Positions 16,938 through 26,196 are shown, counted from the stretch's first letter. The stretch is DNA of 64,000 bases from JAWKNZ01 sp041391425 (GCA_041391425.1 JAWKNZ010000007.1:124001-188000), one strand, 5' to 3'. Numbers and translations: made by a program. Notes: generated by a model not told the origin, from the sequence alone.

Positions 16938-17554
16938 ATGACTTGGATTAAAATCTGTGGAATACAAGAATCAGATCACATCGAATGGGTAGAGCACTCT
17001 GGTGCCGATGCTGTCGGGTTTGTCTTTACTAAAAGTAAAAGGCAGGTTTCTCCTGAGCAGGTTAGAAAAATGTTGTCAGATAAACCGACCTCTTTGGCTA
17101 AAGTTGGTGTGTTTGTTAATGAAGATCCATCAAAGATAAATGAAATTGCCCACTTTTGTAATTTAGATTTCGTCCAATTGCATGGAGAAGAAAACGAAGA
17201 AATCATCAAGATGATTCAAAGACCTGTCATCAAAGCTATTAGAGTTAAAAACGAAAATGATATTACTGCTCTTTCAGCCTACCATCAATGCTACGCCTTA
17301 CTATTAGACACTTATGTAATGGGTGAAAGAGGTGGAACTGGCAAAAGCTTTGATTGGAAGTTAGCAAAAAAGCCAATTCTTACGGAAAAATCATCATCGC
17401 TGGTGGGCTAAACCCCGACAATATTGCTAAAGCAATACACACATCCAAATGCTACGGAGTAGACGTCAGCTCTGGCGTCGAAACAGCAGGTAAAAAAGAT
17501 CATACAAAAATTATTGCATTTGTTAAATCAGCACAAGCAGCAATACAGACTTAA
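16938..17554 (+). CDS. trpF: Phosphoribosylanthranilate isomerase, single-base frameshift
   Basis: TrpF performs the Amadori rearrangement of N-(5-phosphoribosyl)anthranilate. The first frame encodes WIKICGIQ, the (GADAVGFVF)(KSKRQV) pattern and the catalytic aspartate region LLLDTYVMGERGGTGKSFDW, then is lost at the A6 run at 17366-17371. The missing C-terminal quarter is found one frame over as KIIIAGGLNPDNIAKAI and YGVDVSSGVE, the family's phosphate-binding loops, up to the stop at 17552-17554. One extra A joins the two parts into a normal protein of about 205 residues. A sequencing error is more likely than loss of function, since trpB and trpA are intact. Confidence 0.9.
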
Positions 17555-17567
17555 CCTAGATTACAGT

Positions 17568-18239
17568 TTAGAAAAAATAAGCGACTCCAACATCTAATAT
17601 AGACTGAAGATTTGCATGACGTGCTTCTAATGCAAATTGTGACTCTTTATCTGCATCAACATCAAACTGCTGACTAAGTAAATAGTTATTTACAACCCTT
17701 GCCCCAGTCCTCACAGTAATTTGCTCATGGACTACAAAACGATATCCTGCCTCAAGTGCTACAGGAACAATATAAGAGATCTCTGAAATATTAGCTTGAT
17801 CAAAGTTATAAGCCGCATCCAAACGAGAAAACCCTAGGCGCGCACCTCCGTACCAAGAATTTCCAAATGCATCATTATAATAACGAAGCCCACCATCTAT
17901 TTGTGTAGAAAAAAGATGCGTTCTTTCGAACTGAAGGTCATTAGCATAAAAACCATTATCTCTACTAAGTGTTCTACTTCCAAGGCGGAAATGGCTGGCT
18001 TCTACAAGCCAGAAAATATGTCCATAAACTTCAGACTCACCGGTCAACCCCAGGCCAATTGGAAATGATACCAAACCCGCATTAGCATTAAAAATAGGAC
18101 GAGCTTCTACAGAGTTAAATACAGAGCCAAAAACAGCAGACTTTAAGTTCTGAGCCTTACCGTCTATTGAATTTAAACCAACAAATAATGAAACGATAAT
18201 CACAGCAAGAAAAGATTGATTTCGAATTATATTGATCAT
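17568..18239 (-). CDS. Predicted outer-membrane beta-barrel protein
   Basis: A 223-residue protein with an N-terminal signal peptide (SFLAVIIVSLFVGLNSIDGKA) followed by alternating polar and aromatic strands typical of a small outer-membrane barrel. Examples are EVYGHIFWLVEASHFRLG, QIDGGLRYYNDAF, SWYGGARLGFSRL and VALEAGYRFVV. It ends in an aromatic residue (VGVAYFF), the usual signature recognised by the Bam machinery. There are no cysteines and no recognisable enzymatic motif. The small gene at 18295-18660 lies upstream on the same strand and may be co-transcribed. The function is not known. Confidence 0.6.
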   Translation of the reverse strand: MINIIRNQSFLAVIIVSLFVGLNSIDGKAQNLKSAVFGSVFNSVEARPIFNANAGLVSFPIGLGLTGESEVYGHIFWLVEASHFRLGSRTLSRDNGFYANDLQFERTHLFSTQIDGGLRYYNDAFGNSWYGGARLGFSRLDAAYNFDQANISEISYIVPVALEAGYRFVVHEQITVRTGARVVNNYLLSQQFDVDADKESQFALEARHANLQSILDVGVAYFF

Positions 18240-18294
18240 TGAAAAACCTCTTGATTATTAGCTGTTAATGAACAAAAATAGATACTGAATTAAT

Positions 18295-18660
18295 TTAAAA
18301 CTGCACTAATATGCTAGGATAAATTCCTAAATTTATACTAACCTTTCGATCAATTTTATCCTTACTCCGCACTTCATTAACAGTAGTCATACGATAAAAA
18401 CTGCCTACTGAAATTAATAAAAAATTAAATGCCATAAATGACAACACATTACGCAATCCCTGATTCGTTTTTTCACGGTATGCATTATACCCATAAGAAC
18501 CGGCCAAAATTAAGCCCGAATATGCATTTTTAGTATAACTAGCATATTCAGACCTTCTTTCATTTTCCATAACAATTTCTTTATAATCACTATAGCTCAG
18601 CCCTTCCGCATGACTCATTTGATAGTCTAATTTAAGGATAAGTGCTATAAAAATGATCAA
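18295..18660 (-). CDS. Hypothetical small envelope protein
   Basis: An open frame of 121 codons upstream of the beta-barrel gene. Residues 1-20 are hydrophobic, a second hydrophobic segment (VLSFMAFNFLLISVGSFY) lies near residue 85, and the protein ends in VQF. The start is uncertain: the frame opens with TTG at 18660 without a good ribosome-binding site, while a strong AGGAGGAG lies about 30 bases further upstream in front of no in-frame start. An undetected indel near the 5' end is possible. I do not recognise a family. Confidence 0.45.
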   Translation of the reverse strand: MIIFIALILKLDYQMSHAEGLSYSDYKEIVMENERRSEYASYTKNAYSGLILAGSYGYNAYREKTNQGLRNVLSFMAFNFLLISVGSFYRMTTVNEVRSKDKIDRKVSINLGIYPSILVQF

Positions 18661-18750
18661 TCATGTTTGAGCATACTCTCAATAATCTCTCCTCCTATGG
18701 TGGAGACATAGTCAGCTAAAAATTTAGCAGGAAGTTAGGGTAGAAAAATT

Positions 18751-19815
18751 ATGAAGAAAACAATACCTTACTTATCGATTATATTTTTATTTATAGCATG
18801 CGGAGTACCAGATAATAACTCACAACTATCATCAAAAAGCTCAGATTCTTTACAGCTGAAGAGATTTGATGAATCTGATTTTAGCCCTGTTATCAGAAAT
18901 ACCTATTTTGCGGGATTAACAAATCCATTATTAAACCTACCAAGAAACGGTGAAAGAGGTATTTTGATCTATCATAATGGAGAAGAGTCTTTAGATGTCA
19001 AAAATGCACGTAGACTAGCCCGTATATTTGGAAAGAAAGTAACAATCCCACATAACAGCATCATTGCTGAAACAAAGTCAAAAGAAGTCCTTCGTTTCTA
19101 TCGTGAGCAATTTGCGAGAAATAGTTATGATGGACTAGGCGCTGCAATTAACATCTCTGCAGATGTGAATAAGGCTTTCCCTGGAGACCCACAGTTTAGG
19201 CACAATGCGATGTGGATAGAAGAAAAACAAATCCTGCTTTTTGGCGCTGGCGGTAGGGAATTTGATTCCTTTATTAAAGGTACAGACGTTGTAGGTCACG
19301 AATTTACACATGCAGTAATAAGCACTACTAGTCGATTAGAGTACATAGGTCAATCTGGCGCCTTAAATGAACATTTCGCTGATGTATTTGGAGAAATGTT
19401 TCAACAATATATAGAACCTACAAATAAGCCATTTCTCATTGGAGAAACTATAACGCTCGATAAACTTCCCTTACGAAATATGCTAGATCCACAGAGTGGG
19501 TTATCAAAACAACCCGGTCACATACAAGATATACCAGAAGAATTTGGTCCTGACTGCAAGCCCTCTCCCACCAACGATTCATGTGGAGTTCATATATTAA
19601 GCGGTATCCCAAATCGATTTGCCGCATTAGCTATCAAAGAATTAGGATGGCTTAAGACAAGAGATATTTTTTATAATGTCATGACTGAAAGATTGAATTC
19701 TCAAGCAAATTTTTCAGACTATGCCGATGCTATCTTAAACGAATGCTACCAAATCAAACTATCAGATACAGACTGCTCAGTTATTGAAAAATCATTGCAT
19801 ACTGTCGGACTTTAA
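18751..19815 (+). CDS. M4-family (thermolysin-like) metalloprotease lipoprotein
   Basis: A secreted zinc protease. Residues 1-17 form a lipoprotein signal (lipobox FIAC, C17). The catalytic domain contains HEFTH at 183-187, whose histidines bind zinc, the third ligand E207 in GALNEHFAD, and the C-terminal histidine region GVHILSGIPNRFA. The order and spacing are those of the M4 family. At 354 residues it lacks the long N-terminal propeptide with FTP and PepSY domains that most M4 proteases carry; about 50 residues precede the mature-like domain. The gene is alone between convergent and unrelated neighbours, with a purine-rich AGGGTAG upstream of the ATG. A role in degrading host or prey protein is only a guess. 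Confidence 0.85.
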   Translation: MKKTIPYLSIIFLFIACGVPDNNSQLSSKSSDSLQLKRFDESDFSPVIRNTYFAGLTNPLLNLPRNGERGILIYHNGEESLDVKNARRLARIFGKKVTIPHNSIIAETKSKEVLRFYREQFARNSYDGLGAAINISADVNKAFPGDPQFRHNAMWIEEKQILLFGAGGREFDSFIKGTDVVGHEFTHAVISTTSRLEYIGQSGALNEHFADVFGEMFQQYIEPTNKPFLIGETITLDKLPLRNMLDPQSGLSKQPGHIQDIPEEFGPDCKPSPTNDSCGVHILSGIPNRFAALAIKELGWLKTRDIFYNVMTERLNSQANFSDYADAILNECYQIKLSDTDCSVIEKSLHTVGL

Positions 19816-19894
19816 AATATAACACCCGGGACTTGGTTTTATGCCGCAATAGCATATTAAAGCGCTCTATTAAGCAAAAATAAAGCATGTCCCC

Positions 19895-20727
19895 ATGAAA
19901 AAGTCTAATTTACAGCTAAAAAAGAATGACTTTCAAGAATTAAGAAACAGGATGGTGACAGAGCAAATTCAGGCGCGTGGAATAAAGAATCATGCAGTTT
20001 TGGAAGCGATGAAAGAAGTTCCACGCCACGCCTTTGTTCCTGCAACTCAAAGAGATGACTCCTACAAAGACGAACCATTACCGATTGGCTACAATCAAAC
20101 CATATCCCAACCATATATAGTCGGATTGATGACCGAATGCTTGGATCCTCAACCAAATCAAATTGTTTTGGATATAGGCACAGGATCTGGTTATCAAGCA
20201 GCTGTTTTAGCGAAACTCACAAAATTTGTTTATTCAATAGAAGTTATTCCAGAATTAGCTTTCTCAGCTAAAAGCACATTCCAGAAATTAAAACTAAAAA
20301 ATATTTGCATAAAAATTGCGAATGGCTATTCCGGTTGGCCGGAAAAATCACCGTTTGACAGCATTTTAATCGCTGCTGCAGTTAATGAAATTCCAAAACC
20401 ATTATTAGAGCAATTAAAAATTGGTAAAATGATCGCTCCTATCAAAGAAAATTTTTTAGAGAATCTAGGGCGTGTTGACATTTCATTTTCGTAGCGAGAG
20501 ACAAATACTTGAAAGTCGCAGCTAGGAAGGGTTTCAAAAATTACCGGAGGTGTACTAGATGTACATTGAGGATAATTTTTTGAAACCCTGACAACGCTGT
20601 GACTCAAGGGTTTGGCTCGTAGTAGGAAATGAAACGTCAACACGCCCTAGTTTTAATTACAAAGATCGATAAAAATAAGTTAAAAAGAGAACTTATAACA
20701 CAAGTGCGTTTCGTACCTTTTGTTTGA
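19895..20727 (+). pseudogene. pcm: Protein-L-isoaspartate O-methyltransferase, split by repeat A2
   Basis: Pcm methylates isoaspartyl residues in aged proteins so that they can return to L-aspartate. The first 190 codons encode the family pattern RNRMVTEQIQARGI, VPRHAFVP, the TISQPYIVGLMTE loop and the SAM-binding DIGTGSGYQAAVLAKL. At codon 191 the frame runs into a 178-bp element and stops at 20492-20494. After the element the missing C-terminus resumes as LVLITKID and ends QVRFVPFV with a stop at 20725-20727, the canonical end of Pcm. Deleting the element plus one CTAG copy restores one continuous frame exactly. The last two strands are lost in the interrupted product, so it is probably inactive. 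Confidence 0.9.
20465..20650. repeat. Repeat A2: 178-bp inverted-repeat element inserted in pcm, CTAG duplicated
   Basis: The element covers 20469-20646 with CTAG at 20465-20468 and 20647-20650. It differs from copy A1 at only a few positions (for example TTGACA for TTGACG at the left end). Ends are inverted, the inner arms form a long stem around TGTAC...GTACA, and there is no coding potential. The exact restoration of pcm on removal proves a four-base target duplication. Confidence 0.92.
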
Positions 20728-20734
20728 GGATACT

Positions 20735-21559
20735 ATGACTAAAATTCACACTAAAACCGTAGCTCAAGTCGAATCTCTCTGGATTTATCCAATAAAGTCT
20801 TGCCGCGGCATTTCCATTCAAACAATGCAAATAGATAAACTCGGACCGCTATATGATCGTAACTGGATGATTGTAGATCAAAATGGTGTTTTCGTTACAC
20901 AGAGAAAATTCCCTAAAATGGCTAGAATCGAAACGTTTCTATTAAAAGATATGTTAACAATAACTATAGATGGTTTTGGACAAGAAAATGTTACATTTAT
21001 AGACTCTCAAAAATTAAAGGCAGAAATGCAATCTGTAAAAATATGGCAAGATGAAGTTACTGCAATAAACGGCACTACACGAGTAGATGCATTACTTAGT
21101 GACTTTCTAAAATCGCCAGTTAAACTAGTACAAATCGATAAACATAATCCTAGACTTCGTCAGAAAGAGGACATAGAATTCACAGTCGGATTCGCTGATA
21201 GCCGTCCTTTTTTACTTACTAATATTGCTTCTCATGAGGACTTAAGTAATAGGGTAGGAGAAGATATTCCTATATCTAGATTTCGCCCAAATATCGTCAT
21301 CAAAAACCAAAGTGCATATAGCGAAGACGAGTGGGAATCTTTAAAAATAGGAAATATAGAATTCCGTCAATCAGTTGCATGTGACCGTTGCATCATTCCA
21401 ACGGTTGATCAAAAAACGGGAGAAAAAACAGGTGCCGAACCTCTAAAAACTTTGAAAAGCTATCGATTACATTCCAAGTCTATAGTTTTTGGCCGACGTC
21501 TAGTTCATAAAAATCCAGGTTTAATACAAATCGGCGACCTTGTAAAAGCACACGAATAA
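20735..21559 (+). CDS. MOSC-domain protein (YcbX/mARC-like)
   Basis: A MOSC beta-barrel protein of 274 residues. The N-terminal MOSC_N part starts with QVESLWIYPIKSCRGISI, and the MOSC core holds the RPFLLTNIAS and SRFRPNIVIK motifs. The molybdenum-cofactor cysteine is in CDRCIIPTVDQKTGEK. The family reduces N-hydroxylated compounds using the molybdenum cofactor. The 2Fe-2S ferredoxin domain at the end of E. coli YcbX is absent, so an external electron donor would be needed. The chosen start is the ATG at 20735 with GAGGA five bases upstream; an in-frame TTG at 20720 overlaps the pcm stop and is less likely. Confidence 0.85.
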   Translation: MTKIHTKTVAQVESLWIYPIKSCRGISIQTMQIDKLGPLYDRNWMIVDQNGVFVTQRKFPKMARIETFLLKDMLTITIDGFGQENVTFIDSQKLKAEMQSVKIWQDEVTAINGTTRVDALLSDFLKSPVKLVQIDKHNPRLRQKEDIEFTVGFADSRPFLLTNIASHEDLSNRVGEDIPISRFRPNIVIKNQSAYSEDEWESLKIGNIEFRQSVACDRCIIPTVDQKTGEKTGAEPLKTLKSYRLHSKSIVFGRRLVHKNPGLIQIGDLVKAHE

Positions 21560-21566
21560 CCAAAAA

Positions 21567-22031
21567 TCAAAACTGAGACTCTTTTTCAGCAGCCGTTAAT
21601 ATAGTGCCATCTTTCGATTTTAACTTAGCTTTAACGTCAATACCTAATTGGTTTTCAACTTTTCGTTTAGCTAATAATAATGTCATCCATGCGGCCAATT
21701 CATTGCGATCAAAATTCTTTTTTGTCTCTTGAAACAACAAATCTAATTCATCAGGAGGATTAAGTTGATCAACAATAGATGTCAATTGGGTCAAAACATA
21801 CTTTGTCTTTTCGGGGGGCATTTTTGCGCTATGCACAGCAAGCTTGATCCAAGATTCAACGCTTCCTGTGCCGTTTGATTTCATTTTTTCAATGGATGCT
21901 CTACTCAAATCTAGCGCTACCGCTGTTTTTTCAATTGCACCTCGCTCTTTTATAACCGACTGTGCGAAATAGCGAAGAGAGTCTCTAATGAGCTTTGACC
22001 ATTCAGCTTTTGTCAAAGGTTTATCTGACAA
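21567..22031 (-). CDS. Hypothetical protein with a helix-turn-helix-like segment
   Basis: A soluble, mostly helical protein of 154 residues with no signal peptide. Residues 30-60 (AIEKTAVALDLSRASIEKMK) have the spacing of a Fis- or Xre-type helix-turn-helix, so DNA binding is possible. The rest is charged and amphipathic, and there are no cysteines. It is convergent with the MOSC gene, seven bases away. I do not recognise a named family. Confidence 0.5.
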   Translation of the reverse strand: MSDKPLTKAEWSKLIRDSLRYFAQSVIKERGAIEKTAVALDLSRASIEKMKSNGTGSVESWIKLAVHSAKMPPEKTKYVLTQLTSIVDQLNPPDELDLLFQETKKNFDRNELAAWMTLLLAKRKVENQLGIDVKAKLKSKDGTILTAAEKESQF

Positions 22032-22295
22032 AATCCTATCCTCAGCATAATTGTATAATTATTTATCAATAAAAATTCAACATAGCAAACCCCATTTGAT
22101 AAGTCCATAACAGTTCTTATGTAATTTTAAAGCTTTAAGTCATCTATCAGTAAGGGCTTTTAATAATAGCAATAACATGAGGAAGTTACACTTGACCCAT
22201 ATTTTTATTACATTATTATTGTTTAATGTATTTTTTATACGTATTTCTGCCTTTTATTTTTACTAAAAGCTAAGCTCAAGCAAGGAAATAAGTTA
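22032..22295. other. AT-rich intergenic region between divergent genes
   Basis: About 260 bases with long A/T tracts and no coding frame. It must hold the promoters of the divergent hypothetical genes. No repeat or structured RNA is seen. Confidence 0.4.
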
Positions 22296-22721
22296 ATGAA
22301 TCAATCAACAAAAGAAACCCTAACTAACATTCCCAGCAAAGCTAACTATCCTTTAGAAATCTTTGAAAGCATCACCCAATTTAAAAAAGCATTTTCTGCA
22401 ATAACAACATTCTTGGATAAAAAAGAAGATAGCATAAACTCTAATTATCTAAATTCATTTTTTTTCACAGAACTAACTGTAGAGTTTTCAACGAAGTTCC
22501 CAACTGAAAAACTATACTATGACTATTTAAACGCAAGAATTGTTATTCAAGCACCTAAAAAAAAGGATGAAAAAGAAAAATCACTATTAAAAAGACGACT
22601 TTATTATTTAAAAACTTTGTCTCATGTAATTGAAACAATGAGAACAACAACGGTCTCACAAATCTATCTCTCTTTAACTGCCGAAGGAAGAAAAAGATTA
22701 CTATCCAGCATTGAAAAATAA
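22296..22721 (+). CDS. Hypothetical cytoplasmic protein
   Basis: A lysine-rich 141-residue protein, predicted soluble and helical, with GGAAATAAGTTAATG as a reasonable start region. The middle part (FFTELTVEFSTKFPTEKLYYDYLNARIVIQ) alternates in a beta pattern, while the C-terminal third (EKSLLKRRLYYLKTLSHVIETM) is amphipathic helix. No motif is recognised. It precedes radC in the same direction, but 80 bases separate them. Confidence 0.5.
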   Translation: MNQSTKETLTNIPSKANYPLEIFESITQFKKAFSAITTFLDKKEDSINSNYLNSFFFTELTVEFSTKFPTEKLYYDYLNARIVIQAPKKKDEKEKSLLKRRLYYLKTLSHVIETMRTTTVSQIYLSLTAEGRKRLLSSIEK

Positions 22722-22803
22722 TCTAAATTTGTCACTAGCATGACATAAATTATTCTGACTATATGTGATCATTAAATTTTATTTATTCAAATCAGACTAC
22801 TAT

Positions 22804-23544
22804 ATGATCCATAAAATACCCATTGAAGATAGACCTAGAGAACGCTGCCTAAACGAAGGTCCGCATACTTTAAGTTTAAAAGAATGCCTTGCAATCATTA
22901 TCGGTTCAGGCCCAAGAGGAAAAGGGTGCATAGGCATTGCTGAAAGCATTCTATATAAGTGCGCCCACAGCAAGAATGGAGAGCAGCAGCTGTTTCATTT
23001 GCTGACAGCTAACCCATTAACAATTCTTGAAAATATAGAAGGGCTAGGACCAGCAGGTAAGTCCAGGATTTTAGCTACATTTGAAATTGCCGTTCGCTAT
23101 GCAAAATTTCGTCTTTATAGTTTACAAGAGCAAACAGCCATAAAATGTACATCAGTTAGTCAAGAAGAAGCATTATCAAATATTTCCAAAAATTTATACT
23201 TTGAAACAAAAGAATGGTTTGGATTTGTCCCTATCAACAAAAATGGCCACGCAGGAGCTACAATAATCGTTGAAAAAGGCGTCAAAACTCATGTAAATTT
23301 CGATGTATGTGATTTTTTTTCTCAAGTACTCTTAGTACGCCCCGTTGCCATAATCCTCTTACATAATCACCCATCTGGTGACTTAGAACCGTCCTCTCAA
23401 GATTATGAGCTAACCAAACACCTAAACTTGCTTTTAACACAGTTTAATATCAAACTCTTAGGTCATTGGATTTTAGGTCCAACAGGAGCACACCCGATTG
23501 AAAAAGAAACATATATTAATCAATCTTCGATTGAATGGTCATAG
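22804..23544 (+). CDS. radC: RadC/JAB-domain protein
   Basis: Members have an N-terminal helix-hairpin-helix (DRPRERCLNEGPHTLSLKEC to GLGPAGKSRILA) and a C-terminal JAB/MPN metalloprotease-like domain. The zinc motif is complete: HNHPSGD, then PSSQD. Despite its name the family's role in DNA repair is doubtful; a function in natural transformation or mobile DNA has been proposed. The start is set at the ATG at 22804, because the family begins at DRPRE a few residues later; the upstream GTG extension adds 13 unconserved residues. The last 25 bases overlap the convergent TonB-like gene. Confidence 0.92.
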   Translation: MIHKIPIEDRPRERCLNEGPHTLSLKECLAIIIGSGPRGKGCIGIAESILYKCAHSKNGEQQLFHLLTANPLTILENIEGLGPAGKSRILATFEIAVRYAKFRLYSLQEQTAIKCTSVSQEEALSNISKNLYFETKEWFGFVPINKNGHAGATIIVEKGVKTHVNFDVCDFFSQVLLVRPVAIILLHNHPSGDLEPSSQDYELTKHLNLLLTQFNIKLLGHWILGPTGAHPIEKETYINQSSIEWS

Positions 23545-24483
23545 GCAGGTGAATTTTTTAAATGCAAAATATCTCTATCAAATATTTCTTTGTCGGCACG
23601 AATAGAATCTAACAACAAAGCACCGATCCCAATTATATTAGGCAGGATTAAATCGTTGCCTCTATCATTTTCCACTGGCATAGCAACAGCCCACATCCTT
23701 GATGTTACTTTGTGAGCAACTGAGAGAAAAATTTTATTGCCATCAATTTTAATATCTAATGCCGGTATCGTTTCATCCAGGACATTCACTGTTCTATAAG
23801 AAAAATAAATTCTTAAAGAGGTATACTGAATTTTCTCCATCAAATTAGCAATATCAATACTTTTTTGCATTTCGCCCATAGCTTCATAAATCGAAGCTCG
23901 AAGGTATTTATTTCCTGTCAGTTTCTTAATATTCCATCCATTCTTATCTTTATTTATACGCAAAAAAGCTTCACCTCTAGCAACTAAATTGATAAAAGAT
24001 CTAGGTATCGAAAGTCTACTAATAATCTTTCTAGCAAAAACAGACATTTTTGGTAGGTTTTGCAACTTCATATCTACACCAAATCCATCACCTTCAGGAT
24101 CGAATGAGCGAGGCCTTAGCTCAGCCGTTTTATTCATAGGTTCTGTTGAAACCTTAAATTCAGGTAAAGAGCTAGGTAAAAACTCTTCATAAGAAAAAAT
24201 TCGCTTTGGAGTATCTACCACCTTTGCAAAACCATACCCTTCATCCAAACTTTTTGACTTATTTAAGATTGAATTTTTAGATTTAGATCGAACACTAACT
24301 TTCTCTACGTCTTCAAGGTGAGAAGATAATTTCTTAAACTGCAAAGAATTAATCAGAATAGATCTATCAACATCCTCAATTTTATCTGCATGCTTGCTTA
24401 AAAAATTTAAACCAATAAAATGAAGAAAAAACGAACCCTACTACTGCAAAAAATACTTTCCTTTTTCTAATACATTTTCTCAA
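23520..24483 (-). CDS. TonB-like envelope protein, frameshifted near its N-terminus
   Basis: The open frame ends at 24344 with a TTG, but the neighbouring frame upstream encodes a basic start and one hydrophobic helix (KVFFAVVGFVFSSFYWF). Removing one T (plus-strand A6 run at 24400-24405) joins the two. The combined gene would start with TTG at 24483, overlapping the stop of the upstream lipoprotein gene as TTGA. The product has a membrane anchor, a linker of about 110 residues and a C-terminal domain (GEAFLRINKDKNGWNIKKL, then YLRASIYEAM). That domain follows the TonB_C pattern of a beta strand, DG/NG turn and helix. It may transmit energy or bridge the envelope. The TonB assignment is by pattern only. 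Confidence 0.5.
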
Positions 24484-25289
24484 ATCCAAGTAACCCTCGG
24501 ATTAAAATCTTCAATTTTATTAACAACTTCTAATTTCTCCATAGGATGATCGAGCGGATGATCCCAATCAATAAACCAAGGCCTTACTTCTAAAAATCCC
24601 TTTACATTTCTAAACTCTAATATAACATTTCCATCATATGAATCCGGATGAATTTTGAAAACAGCTCTGGTAAAAAATTCCAAAACCTGAAATCGCTCAG
24701 GGCCAATAATATATTTTAGTAATGGAGCACGTTTATCACTACACTTAATATCCACATTACTACCAACCAATTTTGCCACATCTTTTTTATCAACTTCTGT
24801 CTTCCAAAAATCTAACGTATTTAGATCAGTTTTTTTCTCTATAGCAAATTTATCAAGAGCAGTGAAAAACACCTTAGAATTTCCTTTAGGCTCGGTATAC
24901 AAAAAACGAATCATGTCTACAGAAGCCTTCAATCGGCTATCACGATAAGCATAAATTTGAGGAGCAAGACCGATTTTTGCGGCGTTAATATAAGCTTGCA
25001 AAGCCAAGTCAAAATAATCTTCTATTTCCTTTTCCTGTAAATTCCATTCATCTTTTAGTTGAATTGAAGTTTCAACTAATCTCAATTTTTTTCCATCAAT
25101 ATCAATTAAAACATTATATGCTCCGCCATTCATACCTAATTCACCAATGCGCTGTCGGGACCCGATTACCTGTTGTTCAGAAATTTTTGGTATAGATAGT
25201 TGAATTCCTAAAGACAAACATCCACCGAAAATTGTACTAGGATCGATGAATAAGCCTATCAACAAAATCCTATATTTTATAAAATTCAT
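24480..25289 (-). CDS. Hypothetical lipoprotein paired with the TonB-like gene
   Basis: A 269-residue protein whose N-terminus (YRILLIGLFIDPSTIFGGC) is a hydrophobic signal ending in a possible lipobox FGGC. The mature part is charged and soluble, rich in Asp and Lys, with no recognised domain. Its stop overlaps the TTG start of the TonB-like gene by four bases, so the two are translationally coupled and probably act together at the envelope. About 140 AT-rich bases separate it from the acetyltransferase gene on the same strand. Confidence 0.5.
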   Translation of the reverse strand: MNFIKYRILLIGLFIDPSTIFGGCLSLGIQLSIPKISEQQVIGSRQRIGELGMNGGAYNVLIDIDGKKLRLVETSIQLKDEWNLQEKEIEDYFDLALQAYINAAKIGLAPQIYAYRDSRLKASVDMIRFLYTEPKGNSKVFFTALDKFAIEKKTDLNTLDFWKTEVDKKDVAKLVGSNVDIKCSDKRAPLLKYIIGPERFQVLEFFTRAVFKIHPDSYDGNVILEFRNVKGFLEVRPWFIDWDHPLDHPMEKLEVVNKIEDFNPRVTWI

Positions 25290-25431
25290 ATAAAATCCGA
25301 TCGTAATTATATATCAAATATCAACTTTGCTTCCTGAGGCCATATTTAAATTTTTCCAACCAAATTCATAATATATAACCATAATAATTCTTGCTTATGA
25401 CTTAAACTTTGCCAAGATAAGCAAATGACCA

Positions 25432-25905
25432 TCACAAATCCTTTCTCATTACTCTATTTGTCGTCCTATAACCCATTTTTTCATACAAACTTATTGCTGT
25501 TGTATTATGACCAAAAACATGCAAACCAATCGAATTAAGGTTCATTGATTTCACCTTATCCTCAAGAAGGTGCATCACCTTTTTGCCATATCCCTTCCCT
25601 CTATGATCTTCATTTATCTCAATATCATAAATATATGCATACTTTCTATCACCATTAGCTTTTTCGGCAATCCACAGTATACCAATTTTTATCTCTGTCT
25701 TTTCTTCTACAACATTAAAGAGATACTGATTCTTCGAATGAATCCCATCTGGAAGGAGACTACTATAAGAGTCCTTAGAAATTTTATAAGCTTCACCTTC
25801 TGTTAATCCTTCGCCCTTCATTTTTTCATGCGCATATTTTGAAATTGCATTCTCTAAGTACCTAGAAAGATCATCCTCGGTCATTTTGACAAGCATCAAA
25901 CCCAT
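25432..25905 (-). CDS. GNAT-family N-acetyltransferase
   Basis: A 157-residue acetyltransferase. The acetyl-CoA binding motif A is EDHRGKGYGKKVM, preceded by the strand AYIYDIEIN. Motif B is NTTAISLYEKMGYRTTNRVMRKD at the C-terminus. The longer frame starts at 25971, but the ATG at 25905 has GGAG eight bases upstream and gives the N-terminus MGLMLVKMTEDDLSRYLENA, which fits family members starting with M...MTEEEF..YL. The substrate is unknown. The gene stands between divergent or unrelated hypothetical genes. Confidence 0.85.
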   Translation of the reverse strand: MGLMLVKMTEDDLSRYLENAISKYAHEKMKGEGLTEGEAYKISKDSYSSLLPDGIHSKNQYLFNVVEEKTEIKIGILWIAEKANGDRKYAYIYDIEINEDHRGKGYGKKVMHLLEDKVKSMNLNSIGLHVFGHNTTAISLYEKMGYRTTNRVMRKDL

Positions 25906-26196
25906 ATCGAAACTCCAATAATTTGATATCTCTTGATTCTTTATAAATGTTAAAGCAAAACTCATTTTCAACTAACAATATAAAATTAACATCGCATAAA
26001 AATTCAGATAATATTATATAACAAAATTAATCAATCAGATAGGTTTTCCATTATAGCCGAACACTTATTGCATTTATCAAATCAACTTTAATAATTTTCA
26101 CTATTCTTACTCTTCATTTAATAATATTATTAAATAATCTTATTTACATATTACTTGGAAAAAATTTTTTAGATACATATTCGTAGTAAGGAAATA

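Noticed and set aside
17366..17371. Programmed frameshifting in trpF
   Set aside because: The A6 run could in principle slip, but similar shifts occur in many genes at runs as short as two or three bases, where programmed slippage is not credible.
20326..20643. ORF reading through repeat A2 on the minus strand, with a matching one at 3379-3591
   Set aside because: The translated sequence is only the inverted-repeat element plus antisense pcm. The two copies look alike because the DNA is repeated, not because of a protein family.
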